A stretch of DNA of 64,000 nt from Erythrobacter sp. JK5 (GCF_018205975.1 NZ_CP073577.1:248001-312000), one strand, 5' to 3'. Shown: positions 24,724 through 33,329, counted from the first letter of the stretch. Numbers and translations are program-made. The notes: generated from the sequence alone by a model not told the origin.

Positions 24724-24830
24724 TACCCCAAGTGGTCTTCAAATCGAGGCGAGATCTTCCTGGTCTCTGGGTCTTGCCTCCCCGTTAAAAAGAACCGCCT
24801 CGCGAATGTGCCGCGAGGCGGTTTTTTTTT
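24724..24830 (+). ncRNA. Candidate small RNA (about 107 nt)
   Basis: A predicted transcript from the sigma54-like promoter to the T-run at 24830. It can fold: GAGATC/GGTCTC makes a small hairpin, AGGC/GCCT encloses it, and a single-stranded CCTCCCCG lies before the terminator stem. That C-rich stretch resembles an anti-Shine-Dalgarno seed, as seen in some alphaproteobacterial small RNAs, but I do not recognise a family. The alternative is that the hairpin merely ends the grxD transcript from the other strand. Confidence 0.4.
24793..24830. terminator. Bidirectional intrinsic terminator
   Basis: A ten-base GC-rich stem, CCGCCTCGCG (24795-24804) with CGCGAGGCGG (24812-24821), plus flanking A/T pairs. 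It is followed on the plus strand by nine T (24822-24830) and on the minus strand by TTCTTTTT. It can end the candidate small RNA on one strand and the grxD-bolA transcript on the other. Confidence 0.85.
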
Positions 24831-24883
24831 GGGGCTACCCTGGCTGGCTTGCGCAGCCCGAACGAGCTGCGGACGACAGGAAA

Positions 24884-25216
24884 CTAGCCTTCGGCCTTGG
24901 CGACGTTGTTCTCGTCGAGCATCTGCTGCAATTCGCCGGCCTCGAACATCTCCATCATGATGTCGCTGCCGCCAACGAATTCGCCCTTGACGTAGAGCTG
25001 CGGGATCGTCGGCCAGTCCGAATAGCTCTTGATCCCCTGGCGGATCTCCATGTCCTGCAGCACGTCGACGCTCTCATACGCCACGCCGCAATGCTCGAGG
25101 ATCGCCACCGCGCGGCTCGAAAAGCCGCATTGCGGAAACAGCGGGGTGCCCTTCATGAACAGCACGACGTCGTTGTCGCTGACGAGGGACTGGATGCGGG
25201 TGTTGGTGTCAGCCAT
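24884..25216 (-). CDS. grxD: Monothiol glutaredoxin, Grx4 family
   Basis: A 110-residue monothiol glutaredoxin with the CGFS active site at residues 30-33 and the GSH-binding WPTIPQLYV and GGSDI segments. Grx4 proteins hold a [2Fe-2S] cluster at a dimer interface and pass it on, often with BolA. The bolA gene lies just upstream on the same strand (42-base gap), which supports that partnership. A strong terminator follows. Confidence 0.93.
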   Translation of the reverse strand: MADTNTRIQSLVSDNDVVLFMKGTPLFPQCGFSSRAVAILEHCGVAYESVDVLQDMEIRQGIKSYSDWPTIPQLYVKGEFVGGSDIMMEMFEAGELQQMLDENNVAKAEG

Positions 25217-25258
25217 GATGCGTTGGCCTTCCTGAATGGGGTGTGCGCCTGATGCGGA

Positions 25259-25492
25259 TTACGTGGGGACCACGGTGGTGACTTGCAAGGCGTGCAGCTC
25301 GCCGCCCATCTTCTCGCCGATCGCCGCGTAGACCAGCTTGTGCTGCTGCACCCGGCTCTTGCCCGCGAACTGCGGTGCGGTGACTTTCGCCGCCCAGTGA
25401 TCGTCGTCCCCGGCGAGATCGGTCAGTTCGACCGTCGCACCCGGCAGGGCCGCGAGGATCGCAGCCTCGATATCGGCGCGCTTCATCGGCAT
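25259..25492 (-). CDS. BolA family protein
   Basis: A 77-residue BolA/IbaG-type protein. It has the small alpha/beta fold with the conserved VQQHKLVYAAIGEKM segment (residues about 48-62), including the His used as a cluster ligand with monothiol glutaredoxins. It probably works with the GrxD next door in iron-sulfur trafficking or iron sensing. An in-frame ATG two codons inside (25486) is an alternative start. The gene begins three bases after the DUF1476 stop. Confidence 0.9.
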   Translation of the reverse strand: MPMKRADIEAAILAALPGATVELTDLAGDDDHWAAKVTAPQFAGKSRVQQHKLVYAAIGEKMGGELHALQVTTVVPT

Positions 25493-25495
25493 CGA

Positions 25496-25819
25496 TCAGC
25501 TGTCGCTCATCAGCTGACGACGGGCCTCGATCATCATTTCTTCGAGCTTGGCGCGGATGTCGGCTTCGCTGACATCCTGTTCGGCGGCGGTGAGATCGCC
25601 GAGCAGCTTGCGGATCACGTCTTCGTCTCCCGCCTCTTCGAAATCGGCCTGAACCACCGCCTTCTTGTAGGCGTCGGTTTCTTCTTCGGTGAGACCCATC
25701 AAACCCGCTGCCCATTCGCCGAGCAGGCGGTTGCGGCGCGCCGCGATCTTGAACGCGTTTTCCTCGTCGAACGCGAATTTGGCTTCTTCACCGCGTTCGC
25801 GGTCCTTGAAATCGGTCAT
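25496..25819 (-). CDS. ATPase inhibitor subunit zeta (DUF1476)
   Basis: A 107-residue helical protein of the DUF1476 family found almost only in alphaproteobacteria. MTDFKDRERGEEAKFAFDEE at the start is the diagnostic segment; in Paracoccus the family member binds F1-ATPase and blocks ATP hydrolysis. The start at 25819 is preceded by CGGAGGGAC. It is the first gene of a DUF1476-bolA-grxD unit on the minus strand. Confidence 0.88.
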   Translation of the reverse strand: MTDFKDRERGEEAKFAFDEENAFKIAARRNRLLGEWAAGLMGLTEEETDAYKKAVVQADFEEAGDEDVIRKLLGDLTAAEQDVSEADIRAKLEEMMIEARRQLMSDS

Positions 25820-25886
25820 GAGTCCCTCCGGAATGTCCTGCCATGAAAATAGGGTGGCGCGAGCGCGGCGACAAGCATTCGCGCCG

Positions 25887-26884
25887 CTATTCCATCGTGA
25901 CGACGAGCTTGCCCACGGCCTCGCGGTTTTCGAGCTTGGCGATCGCATCGCCTGCGCGCTCGAGCGGGAACGTCTCGGAGACCAGCGGATCGATCGTGCC
26001 CGCCCGCATCATTTCGAACAGCTCCTCGACCTGCGCGCGGAACTTCATCGGTTCGCGCGCGGTGAAGGCGCCCCAGAACACGCCGCAGATATCGCAGCTC
26101 TTGAGCAGCGTGAGGTTGAGCGGCATCTTCGCGATTCCCGCCGGGAAGCCGACCACCAGGAACCGGCCCTCCCACGCGATGGAGCGCAGCGCGGGTTCGG
26201 AATATTGCCCGCCGACAATGTCGTAGACGATGTTTGCGCCGGTCGGTCCGCAGGCTTCCTTGAACTTGCTGGCGAGCTCCTTCGACGCGGCCTTGTCCAT
26301 TTCTTCGCGCGGGTAGATCACGACCTCGTCGGCCCCGGCTTTGCGCGCGACGTCGCCCTTGGCTTCGCTCGACACCGCCGCGACCACGCGCGCGCCGAAT
26401 GCCTTGGCGAGCTCGACTGCCGAGAGGCCCACGCCGCCCGCCGCGCCGAGGATCAGCACCACGTCACCCGCCTTTATATGCCCGCGATCCTTCAGCCCGT
26501 GGATCGTGGTGCCGTAGGTCATCAGCAGCGACGCGGCTTTCTCAAACGGCACGCCGTCGGGGATCGGGAACATCCGGCCCGCCGGGACCACGACCTTCTC
26601 CGCCAAGCCGCCATTGCCGATCCCGGCCATCACCCGGTCGCCGACCTGGTAGTTCTCGACTCCTTCGCCGATCGCCTCGATCACGCCTGCCAGTTCGCCG
26701 CCGGGCGAATAGGGTCGCTCGGGTTTGAACTGGTAGAGATCGCGGATCATCAGCGTGTCGGGATAGTTGATCGCGCAGGCCTTCACATCGACCAGCACTT
26801 CGCCTTTGCCGGGGTTGGGACCTCGACCTCGTCGAGCGTCAGCGTCTCGGGGCCGCCGACTGCGTGGGTGCGGATGGCTTTCAT
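25887..26884 (-). pseudogene. NADPH:quinone oxidoreductase, frameshift near start
   Basis: A zinc-independent medium-chain dehydrogenase of the quinone oxidoreductase type. The main frame carries GKGEVLVDVKACAINYPD, the cofactor motif GAAGGVGLSAVELAKAFG, and ends VGKLVVTME. The natural N-terminus MKAIRTHAVGGPETLTLDEV lies in another frame from ATG 26884, behind a GGGGGAAAG ribosome site. The frames join at about 26816-26822, where GTCCCAACCCC needs one more C to read EVPNPGKG. Restored, the enzyme would have about 332 residues and reduce quinones or reactive enones. The break is at a C run, so an artefact is plausible. Confidence 0.82.
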
Positions 26885-26898
26885 GGGTCTTTCCCCCT

Positions 26899-27498
26899 TC
26901 AGATATTCGTGCCGTGGGTGAGCCAGCCGTGCGCCGCGCCGCGCTGGCTTTCAAATCGTGCGATTTCGGCCTGCCGCTCCAGTGTCAGCGCGACCTCGTC
27001 GAGGCCGTTCAGCAGGCAGTGCTTGCGGAACGGATCGATCTCGAAAGTGAAACGATCCTGGAATTCGGTGGTAACGGTCTGCGTGTCGAGGTCGATATCG
27101 ATCGGATGACCGTCGCGCGCGACTTCGAGCAGCCGGTCGACCGCTTCCTGCGGCAGAACCACGGGCAGGATCCCATTCTTGACCGCATTGCCGGAGAATA
27201 TGTCGGAATAGCTCGGTGCGATCACCGCGCGGATGCCGAGATCGCCGATCGCCCAGGCGGCGTGTTCGCGGCTCGACCCGCAGCCGAAATTGTCGCCCGC
27301 GATCAGGATCGGCGCACCAGCGAAATCCGGGTCGTCGAACACGTTGCCCGGCTCGGCCCGGATGCTTTCGAACGCGCCTTCGCCTAGTCCCTCGCGGGTG
27401 ATGGTCTTGAGCCACCTGGCCGGGATTATGATGTCGGTGTCGACATTCTTCGCGCCGAACGGGATCGCCCGGCCTGCAATGCGCGTGAGGCTATCCAT
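26899..27498 (-). CDS. leuD: 3-isopropylmalate dehydratase small subunit
   Basis: A 199-residue LeuD. The swivelling domain shows [14 protein letters not shown] near residues 20-33 and [12 protein letters not shown] near residues 71-82, both substrate-contact loops. With LeuC it isomerises 2- to 3-isopropylmalate in leucine synthesis. leuC lies about 650 bases upstream on the same strand with two small genes between them. Confidence 0.95.
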   Translation of the reverse strand: MDSLTRIAGRAIPFGAKNVDTDIIIPARWLKTITREGLGEGAFESIRAEPGNVFDDPDFAGAPILIAGDNFGCGSSREHAAWAIGDLGIRAVIAPSYSDIFSGNAVKNGILPVVLPQEAVDRLLEVARDGHPIDIDLDTQTVTTEFQDRFTFEIDPFRKHCLLNGLDEVALTLERQAEIARFESQRGAAHGWLTHGTNI

Positions 27499-27507
27499 CC
27501 GATTGCC

Positions 27508-27708
27508 TCAGTCGGTTTCCGGGTTCTCGCCCGAGGGGATCGGGCCGGGCTGGGCCGGCTCGTTCGGCTTCTTCTTGAAGCGCTTGCCCGCATAAAGGAG
27601 CGCGGCAGCGATGGCGGCTGAGCCGATCGTGGCGACCGCGCCGATGGCTGCCTTGTTGGAGGCGGATTTCTTCGACGTATCGCCGGAGGATTTGTCGTTT
27701 TTCGTCAT
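27508..27708 (-). CDS. Small membrane protein, hypothetical
   Basis: A 66-residue protein: a charged Ser/Lys N-terminus, one hydrophobic segment (AAIGAVATIGSAAIAAALLYAG, about residues 20-40), then a KRFKKK stop-transfer cluster and a Pro-rich tail. It begins within the leuC-leuD interval and ends nine bases before leuD. No function can be assigned. Confidence 0.6.
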   Translation of the reverse strand: MTKNDKSSGDTSKKSASNKAAIGAVATIGSAAIAAALLYAGKRFKKKPNEPAQPGPIPSGENPETD

Positions 27709-27754
27709 GGGAGGCTCATGCGCTGCACTTATGGCGTTTGCAAGGCGTCACCGA

Positions 27755-28162
27755 TCAAAGAAACACATCACTGCCCAGACAACCGACGGGACGGCGATAC
27801 GCGGCTGCGGTTTCCCCGAACCAGTTGCGCCCATCGAGAGTGCGGGCTTCGATGCCGCTCAATTCCGATGGCTCGAATATCCGCATGTTCACGCCGACAC
27901 GGTCGCCATCGTGATACTCGGTGAGGGTCCAGTGGGTGGTCGTTCCGCAGGTGCGGCAGAAATGCATTTCGACCGCTGGCTTCTCGTAGTCGGCGCGCCG
28001 GTAGTTTGCGGTCTCGCCTTCGACGCTCACTTCGGCAGAACAGAAGTAACCCCACGCTCCGCCGGACTTGGCGCACAGCGAGCAATCGCACAGATTGACG
28101 TATTCGGGTCTTCTAGAGAGCGTGACCGTGACCGCGCCGCAGTGGCAACCGCCGGTCATCAA
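27755..28162 (-). CDS. GFA family zinc-binding protein
   Basis: A 135-residue Mss4-like protein of the glutathione-dependent formaldehyde-activating (GFA) family. Zinc ligands are visible in GGCHCGAV (residues about 4-11), [11 protein letters not shown] (about 25-35) and [12 protein letters not shown] (about 68-79). Most members are annotated by fold only, and glutathione-adduct chemistry is not established for this subgroup. Its start overlaps the leuC stop by four bases. Confidence 0.85.
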   Translation of the reverse strand: MMTGGCHCGAVTVTLSRRPEYVNLCDCSLCAKSGGAWGYFCSAEVSVEGETANYRRADYEKPAVEMHFCRTCGTTTHWTLTEYHDGDRVGVNMRIFEPSELSGIEARTLDGRNWFGETAAAYRRPVGCLGSDVFL

Positions 28163-29589
28163 TCCAGCTCACGCACATCCGCCAGCCGCCCAACCACCGC
28201 GGCCGCGGCCGCCATCGCGGGCGATACCAGATGCGTTCGCGCGCCGGGGCCCTGTCGACCGACGAAATTGCGGTTGCTGGTCGATGCGCAGCGTTCGCCG
28301 GGCGGGACCTTGTCTGGGTTCATGCCGAGGCAGGCCGAACAGCCCGGCTCGCGCCATTCGAAACCTGCGTCGGTGAAGATCCGGTCAAGCCCTTCTTCCT
28401 CGGCCTGCCGCTTCACGAGCCCGGAACCCGGCACGACGATCGCCCAGCGCACGTTAGGCGCCTTTGAGCGCCCCTTGAGCACCTCTGCGGCGGCCCTCAG
28501 GTCCTCGATCCGGCTGTTGGTGCAGCTGCCGATGAAGATGTTCTCGACCGGGATATCGGTCATTTTCGTCCCCGGAGTCAGGCCCATGTAATCGAGGCTT
28601 TTGCGCGCGGCGGCGCGCTTCGATTCATCGGCAAAGCTGTCGGGCGAGGGCACTTCGCCGCCGATCGCCACGACGTCCTCCGGGCTGGTGCCCCATGTGA
28701 CGGTCGGCTGCACTTCGGACGCGTCGATCACGACCGATTTGTCAAAACTCGCGCCCGGATCGCTGTGCAGCGTCCGCCAATAGGCCACCGCCGCAGACCA
28801 CGCTTCACCCTTGGGCGCCATCGGGCGGTCCTCGAGGTATGCGAATACCGTGTCGTCGGGCGCGATCAGCCCGGCCCGCGCGCCCGCCTCGATGCTCATG
28901 TTGCAGACCGTCAGGCGCTGCTCGACGCTCATCTCCTCGAACACGCGCCCGCGATATTCGATCACGTAGCCCGATCCGCCCGCCGCGCCGATCACGCCGA
29001 TAATGTGCAGGATCAGATCCTTGGCGGTCACGCCGGGGCCGAGCGCGCCCTCGACCCGCACTTCCATCGATTTCGAGCGTTGCAGGAGCAGCGTCTGCGT
29101 CGCCAGCACATGCTCGACCTCGCTGGTGCCGATCCCGAAGGCCAGCGCGCCGAGCCCGCCATGGCTCGCCGTGTGCGAGTCGCCGCAGACGATGGTGGTG
29201 CCGGGCAGCGAGAAGCCCTGCTCGGGGCCGACCACGTGGACGATTCCCTGCTCGGCATCGGCATCGCCGATATAGCGGATGCCGAAATCGGGAGCGTTCC
29301 TTTCCAGCGCGGCGAGTTGCGCAGCGCTTTGCGGGTCGGCGATCGGAATCTTGCCGCCCGAACCATCCCGCCGCGCGGTGGTCGGCAGGTTGTGATCCGG
29401 CACGGCCAGCGTCAGTTCGGGGCGGCGAACGGGACGACCGGCGATCCGCAAGGCCTCGAACGCCTGAGGGCTGGTCACTTCGTGGACGAGATGCCGGTCG
29501 ATATAGATCAGCGCGGTGCCATCCTCACGCGTTTCGACCACGTGATCGTCCCAGATTTTCTCGTAAAGCGTGCGTGGGCGGCTGGCCAT
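28159..29589 (-). CDS. leuC: 3-isopropylmalate dehydratase large subunit
   Basis: A 476-residue aconitase-family enzyme. The [4Fe-4S] ligands are in [13 protein letters not shown] and [11 protein letters not shown], and [25 protein letters not shown] is the family signature region (near residues 134-158). It works with LeuD. It is the first gene of a leuC-GFA-small membrane protein-leuD unit and is divergent from the thioesterase gene across a 122-base promoter region. Confidence 0.96.
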   Translation of the reverse strand: MASRPRTLYEKIWDDHVVETREDGTALIYIDRHLVHEVTSPQAFEALRIAGRPVRRPELTLAVPDHNLPTTARRDGSGGKIPIADPQSAAQLAALERNAPDFGIRYIGDADAEQGIVHVVGPEQGFSLPGTTIVCGDSHTASHGGLGALAFGIGTSEVEHVLATQTLLLQRSKSMEVRVEGALGPGVTAKDLILHIIGVIGAAGGSGYVIEYRGRVFEEMSVEQRLTVCNMSIEAGARAGLIAPDDTVFAYLEDRPMAPKGEAWSAAVAYWRTLHSDPGASFDKSVVIDASEVQPTVTWGTSPEDVVAIGGEVPSPDSFADESKRAAARKSLDYMGLTPGTKMTDIPVENIFIGSCTNSRIEDLRAAAEVLKGRSKAPNVRWAIVVPGSGLVKRQAEEEGLDRIFTDAGFEWREPGCSACLGMNPDKVPPGERCASTSNRNFVGRQGPGARTHLVSPAMAAAAAVVGRLADVRELD

Positions 29590-29702
29590 GATCGATGAAC
29601 TATCCCTTCGACGACCCGATTAGCGGCGCGGGGGCAACACTGGCAAGACGCTGTGCGCCCGCGCAGCGTTTTGTCATGGAAACGAAAGAGTTTCCTGCAT
29701 AA

Positions 29703-29718
29703 CTGACACATATGTCAG
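29703..29718 (+). promoter_or_regulatory. Inverted repeat over the thioesterase start
   Basis: CTGACA (29703-29708), CATA, then TGTCAG (29713-29718) form a six-base inverted repeat that includes the thioesterase ATG (29712-29714). As there is no ribosome-binding sequence before this ATG, the message may be leaderless with an operator across its start. It could also be chance. Confidence 0.3.
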
Positions 29719-30125
29719 CAGCACCCGCATCTTCCCGATTCGCGTTTCCGATCAAAGTCCTGCCGGAGGACATCGATTTCATGGGGCATGTGAACAACGC
29801 GCGGTACCTGAACTGGGTGCAGGACGCGGTGCTGGCGCACTGGAACAAGCTGGCCCCGGCAGAAGAGGTCGCGAGCAAGGCGTGGGTCGCGCTCAAGCAC
29901 GAGATTACCTATCGCAAGCCGGCGTTTCTCGAAGATGATGTGATCGCGCAAACCGTCCTTGAGCGGTACAACGGTGCGCGCGCCTTCTATCACACCGTGA
30001 TCCAGCGCGGCGAGGAAGTGCTGGCCGAGGTTAAATCCTCGTGGTGCTGCATCGACGCCAAGACTCTGCGGCCCGCGCGGATCGGCGAACACATGCGCGA
30101 GTTCTTCTTTCCCGAAGGTGAGTAG
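29712..30125 (+). CDS. Acyl-CoA thioesterase, hotdog fold
   Basis: A 137-residue 4-hydroxybenzoyl-CoA thioesterase-like protein. DIDFMGHVNNARYLNWVQDA near residues 19-38 is the family signature, with the catalytic Asp at its front. It would hydrolyse small or medium acyl-CoA. No Shine-Dalgarno sequence is visible before the ATG. It lies just before crtW on the same strand, but the 82-base gap and unrelated role make co-function uncertain. Confidence 0.85.
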   Translation: MSAAPASSRFAFPIKVLPEDIDFMGHVNNARYLNWVQDAVLAHWNKLAPAEEVASKAWVALKHEITYRKPAFLEDDVIAQTVLERYNGARAFYHTVIQRGEEVLAEVKSSWCCIDAKTLRPARIGEHMREFFFPEGE

Positions 30126-30207
30126 CGGCCGGCGCGCAAGCGAAATCCACAGTCTGCGCGATTGCAGCTGACGCTCAGCACAGTATACGCAGCCGCATGA
30201 GCCTTTC

Positions 30208-30996
30208 GTGCGTATCTATCCTGTCGTGACGCCTGATTTCGCCCTCCCGAGCAAACGCGCCCAGACCGCAATCGGCCTGACGCTCGCCGCGCTGATTGCG
30301 GGCGGGTGGCTCGTTATCCACGCTTACGCGATGTTCGTGTTCGAGCTGAGCTGGGCGAACCTGCCATTCGCGCTGGCACTGGCGGCGGTGCAGTGCTGGC
30401 TTTCGGTCGGGGTCTTCATCGTCTGCCATGATGCGATGCACGGTTCGCTTGCGCCGGGCCGCGAACGCCTGACTGCGATGATCGCGTCCGCGCTGCTGTT
30501 TCTGTACGCGGGCTTCGGCTGGAAGCGGCTGCGCGAGGCGCATTTCACCCATCACAAGCTCGCCGGGAAAGCGGGCGACCCCGATTTCGACGAGCACAAT
30601 CCCAGCCATTTCGGCAAGTGGTACTTGACCTTCTTCAAGCGCTACTTCGGCTGGCAGTCGCTGCTTTACGTGCACACGGTGGTCGGAATCTACTGGCTGG
30701 TTATCGGCATTCCGATGGTGCAGATCGTGCTGCTTTATGGCGCGCCGGCGCTGCTTTCCTCGCTGCAATTGTTCTATTTCGGCACCTACCGTCCGCACCA
30801 TCACGCTGCGGACAAACCATTTGCCGACGATCACAACGCGCGCACCGACGACTTTGGCACGCTGGCGAGCCTCGCCACCTGCTTCCATTTCGGCTATCAT
30901 CTCGAACACCACCGCCGCCCCGACGTGCCCTGGTGGGCTTTGCCCGGGGCAAAGAAAGCGGAGGTAGGGATAAGGGTACAGCATGAGCTGGCTTGA
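30208..30996 (+). CDS. crtW: Beta-carotene ketolase CrtW
   Basis: A 262-residue membrane di-iron oxygenase of the fatty-acid desaturase superfamily that adds the 4-keto group to beta-ionone rings. The His boxes are HDAMH (residues 74-78), HFTHH (112-116) and HLEHHRRP near residue 231, as in CrtW proteins. The start is taken as GTG at 30208; an ATG at 30197 is in another frame. It overlaps crtZ by 14 bases, so the two enzymes are made together and can give canthaxanthin, zeaxanthin or astaxanthin-type pigments. Confidence 0.92.
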   Translation: MRIYPVVTPDFALPSKRAQTAIGLTLAALIAGGWLVIHAYAMFVFELSWANLPFALALAAVQCWLSVGVFIVCHDAMHGSLAPGRERLTAMIASALLFLYAGFGWKRLREAHFTHHKLAGKAGDPDFDEHNPSHFGKWYLTFFKRYFGWQSLLYVHTVVGIYWLVIGIPMVQIVLLYGAPALLSSLQLFYFGTYRPHHHAADKPFADDHNARTDDFGTLASLATCFHFGYHLEHHRRPDVPWWALPGAKKAEVGIRVQHELA

Positions 30997-31483
30997 AGTG
31001 ATCCTGACCGTTCTTGCCGCCGTCCTCTTCATGGAAGGGTGGGCGTGGTTCGCGCACAAATACATCATGCATGGCTTCGGCTGGGCGTGGCACCGCGATC
31101 ATCACGAGCCGCACGACAATGTACTGGAGAAGAACGATCTGTTCGCGGTCGTGTTCGGCACGATCAACGCCGCGATGTATATCTACGGCGCGCTCTACTG
31201 GGATGCGCTGTGGTGGTTCGCGGTCGGCATCACGCTCTACGGTGTAATTTACACGCTGATCCATGATGGGCTGGTGCATCAGCGCTATTTCAGATGGGTG
31301 CCCAAGAAGGGCTATGCCAAGCGGCTGGTGCAGGCGCACAAGCTCCACCATGCAACGATCGGCAAGGAAGGCGGCGTGAGCTTCGGCTTCGTGTTCGCGC
31401 GCGACCCGCAGGTGCTCAAGGCAGAGCTTAAGGAACAGCGCGAGAATGGCATCGCGGTGGTGCGCGACAGCGTCGGGGCGTGA
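30983..31483 (+). CDS. crtZ: Beta-carotene 3-hydroxylase CrtZ
   Basis: A 166-residue membrane hydroxylase with the four His clusters of CrtZ: HKYIMHG near residue 24, HRDHHEPH near residue 37, HDGLVHQRYF near residue 94, and HKLHHAT near residue 120. It hydroxylates beta-ionone rings at C-3. It follows crtW with overlap. No crtE, crtB, crtI or crtY is in the window, so the core carotenoid genes must lie elsewhere. Confidence 0.95.
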   Translation: MSWLEVILTVLAAVLFMEGWAWFAHKYIMHGFGWAWHRDHHEPHDNVLEKNDLFAVVFGTINAAMYIYGALYWDALWWFAVGITLYGVIYTLIHDGLVHQRYFRWVPKKGYAKRLVQAHKLHHATIGKEGGVSFGFVFARDPQVLKAELKEQRENGIAVVRDSVGA

Positions 31484-31484
31484 G

Positions 31485-31940
31485 CTAGAGCGTCAGCCGA
31501 TAGACCGGCAAGACTCGCCCGGGGATCGAGGCCGAAGGCTCTTCACCGATCAACTCAAAACCCATTTTCTCGTAAAACGGGACCGCGTATGGGTCCGCCG
31601 TGACGAGCATGGTGCGCGCACCAAGCGATCGCGCTTTACCCGTCGACCAATCGAACAGAACCTTGCCGATACCGCGTCCGATCCATTCGGGTTCGACGAA
31701 TAGCTTGTCGAGTTCGGCGACGCCGGATTTGTGCGAGATCTGGCCGAGGCCGACCATGGTATCTCCCGAGAGCGCCAGCGCAACGGCGCTCTCGGCAAGG
31801 TCGGCGGGGGTGAGGGTCAGTTCATTCCTGCACGCGTCGATGAAGGCCTGATCGTAGCCCCAATGCGCCTTCGAGCGCAGGCACAGGGCGCTCGCTGCGG
31901 GTAGCTCGGCTGCATGGGGAGGGCGAAGTGCGATCTCCAC
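31485..31940 (-). CDS. GNAT family N-acetyltransferase
   Basis: A 151-residue acetyltransferase. The acetyl-CoA loop is GRGIGKVLF near residues 88-96, preceded by the conserved LDKLFVEPEW strand; YAVPFYEKMGF is the C-terminal motif. The acceptor is unknown. It is convergent with crtZ (one base apart) and begins four bases after the YbaN-like gene, at the end of the minus-strand run that starts with psp. Confidence 0.85.
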   Translation of the reverse strand: MEIALRPPHAAELPAASALCLRSKAHWGYDQAFIDACRNELTLTPADLAESAVALALSGDTMVGLGQISHKSGVAELDKLFVEPEWIGRGIGKVLFDWSTGKARSLGARTMLVTADPYAVPFYEKMGFELIGEEPSASIPGRVLPVYRLTL

Positions 31941-31944
31941 CGGT

Positions 31945-32292
31945 TCACTCGTTCCGCGTGGCGATCCAGCCGCCGACGATCACCAGCACCGCGACCGAGA
32001 TCCACACCCATGGAAACCCCAGCGTTACCCAGGTGAAGCCGACCCCGGCGGCGATTGAAGCGATCGCGATCACCTTGGCGCGGCGGTTGATCGCGCGGCG
32101 CTGGCGCCAGTCCTCGATCTGCGGTCCCCAGACCGGATGGTCGAGGATCTTCTGCTCCCACGCCGGATTGCTGCGCGCAAAGCAGAACACGGCGACCAGC
32201 AGGAACGGAACGGTCGGCACGATCGGCAGCACCGCGCCAATTGCGCCCAGTCCGGTGAACAGCAGCCCGGCGGCAAGATAGAGCCGCCGCAT
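31945..32292 (-). CDS. YbaN family (DUF454) membrane protein
   Basis: A 115-residue inner-membrane protein. Two hydrophobic segments at the start (LYLAAGLLFTGLGAIGAVLPIVPTVPFLLVAVF), then the family motif FARSNPAWEQKILDHPVWG, then a third hydrophobic segment. The function is not established. It lies three bases from sufE and four from the GNAT gene. Confidence 0.85.
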   Translation of the reverse strand: MRRLYLAAGLLFTGLGAIGAVLPIVPTVPFLLVAVFCFARSNPAWEQKILDHPVWGPQIEDWRQRRAINRRAKVIAIASIAAGVGFTWVTLGFPWVWISVAVLVIVGGWIATRNE

Positions 32293-32295
32293 CGC

Positions 32296-32703
32296 CTAGG
32301 CTGCTGCCAACCTCGCCGCGTGCTCCTTCACCAGCGCGATCATGTTGGGCACGCCCTGCGTGCGGTTGCTCGACAGCTGGTTCTTGAGGTCGAACGGCGC
32401 CAGCGCGCCGGTTACGTCCATCTGCGCGACCGCTTCTGCGGGCTTGTCCTGCACGGCGGAAATCACCAGCGCGACGATCCCCTTGGTGATGGCGGCGTTG
32501 CTGTCGGCGAGGAAATGCAGCTTGTCACCGGCTTCGGTCGGGTAGACCCACACCGCCGCCGAGCATCCGCGCACCAGCGTCGCGTCGGTCTTCAGCGCGT
32601 CGGGCATCGGCTCCAGCTCGCGGCCCAGTTCGATCAGCAACGAATAGCGTTCGTCGCCTTCGAGAAATTCGTATTCTTCGAGAATGTCGTCGAGTGTGCG
32701 CAT
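32296..32703 (-). CDS. sufE: SufE family sulfur acceptor
   Basis: A 135-residue SufE. The active-site Cys lies in VRGCSAAVWVYP near residue 47, the mobile loop that takes persulfide sulfur from a SufS cysteine desulfurase. The rest shows the normal family pattern (LSSNRTQGVPNMIALVKEHA). The start is ATG at 32703. No sufS or sufBCD is in the window. It follows the last PspB-like gene by 36 bases. Confidence 0.92.
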   Translation of the reverse strand: MRTLDDILEEYEFLEGDERYSLLIELGRELEPMPDALKTDATLVRGCSAAVWVYPTEAGDKLHFLADSNAAITKGIVALVISAVQDKPAEAVAQMDVTGALAPFDLKNQLSSNRTQGVPNMIALVKEHAARLAAA

Positions 32704-32739
32704 GCGGGGCTATGTAGGAGCGCGCGACCGCGTGTCGAG

Positions 32740-33000
32740 CTAAAGTTCGACCCCGCTGGCGATCGCTTCGAGCTTCCTGATCCGCTCCTTGAGATCGGCG
32801 AGCTCGATCCGGGCCGCGCCTACGCCGGCACCGCCTTCGATCTCTGCCGGGCCGGAATGTCCAGCCCTGTCGAGCTCCTGTCGCTTGAGTTCGAGCCAGC
32901 CCTGCCATCCGCGCAAAAGCGCGAAAGCGACCACGCACAGCCCGACCAAGCAGGTCGCGGCGATGACTAGCGTCGGCTCCACGAAGAGGGCATCGATCAT
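32740..33000 (-). CDS. PspB-like small membrane protein 7 (divergent)
   Basis: An 86-residue protein with one N-terminal membrane helix (about residues 10-30, LVIAATCLVGLCVVAFALLRG) and a short coiled coil ending IELADLKERIRKLEAIASG. It lacks the full VLERIxTD motif but keeps the PspB-like size, topology and KERIRKLE core. Its start overlaps the stop of the previous paralogue by four bases. It is the last member of the tandem set. Confidence 0.6.
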   Translation of the reverse strand: MIDALFVEPTLVIAATCLVGLCVVAFALLRGWQGWLELKRQELDRAGHSGPAEIEGGAGVGAARIELADLKERIRKLEAIASGVEL

Positions 33001-33329
33001 TTGCTCAAATCCTCCTTGTCGCTCGCATCATGCTGCTTGGTATCTTCGGCACCGCGCAGCGCCTCGATTTCGGCGGAGATGCGGGCCCGTTCGCGCGCGT
33101 CGAGCGTGTTGTCGTCGGTCGCGATCCGTTCCAACACGTGGATCCGCTCTCGCAGCTGTTCGATCTCGCGCCGGGCGCTTTCGAGCTCGCCCCGGCCTGC
33201 GCCGTCATCGCGCGGGACATAGCTGTCGTTGCCGTCTTCATCGGTGATGATCCCGGCGCGCGCCTTTGCGATCTGGACGATCCCCCAGATCACGATTGCG
33301 ATGATAGCTACGATTGCCCACCCACTCAT
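32997..33329 (-). CDS. PspB-like small membrane protein 6
   Basis: A 110-residue protein. One membrane helix spans residues about 4-22 (WAIVAIIAIVIWGIVQIA). An acidic linker follows, then the shared coiled coil RIHVLERIATD near residue 70 with EIEALRG about 25 residues later. The spacing between these two parts is longer than in the others because of an inserted Asp/Arg-rich turn. It is four-base overlapped with its neighbours on both sides. Confidence 0.7.
   Translation of the reverse strand: MSGWAIVAIIAIVIWGIVQIAKARAGIITDEDGNDSYVPRDDGAGRGELESARREIEQLRERIHVLERIATDDNTLDARERARISAEIEALRGAEDTKQHDASDKEDLSK

Noticed and set aside
30197..30199. ATG just before crtW
   Set aside because: It is in another frame and meets a stop after nine codons.
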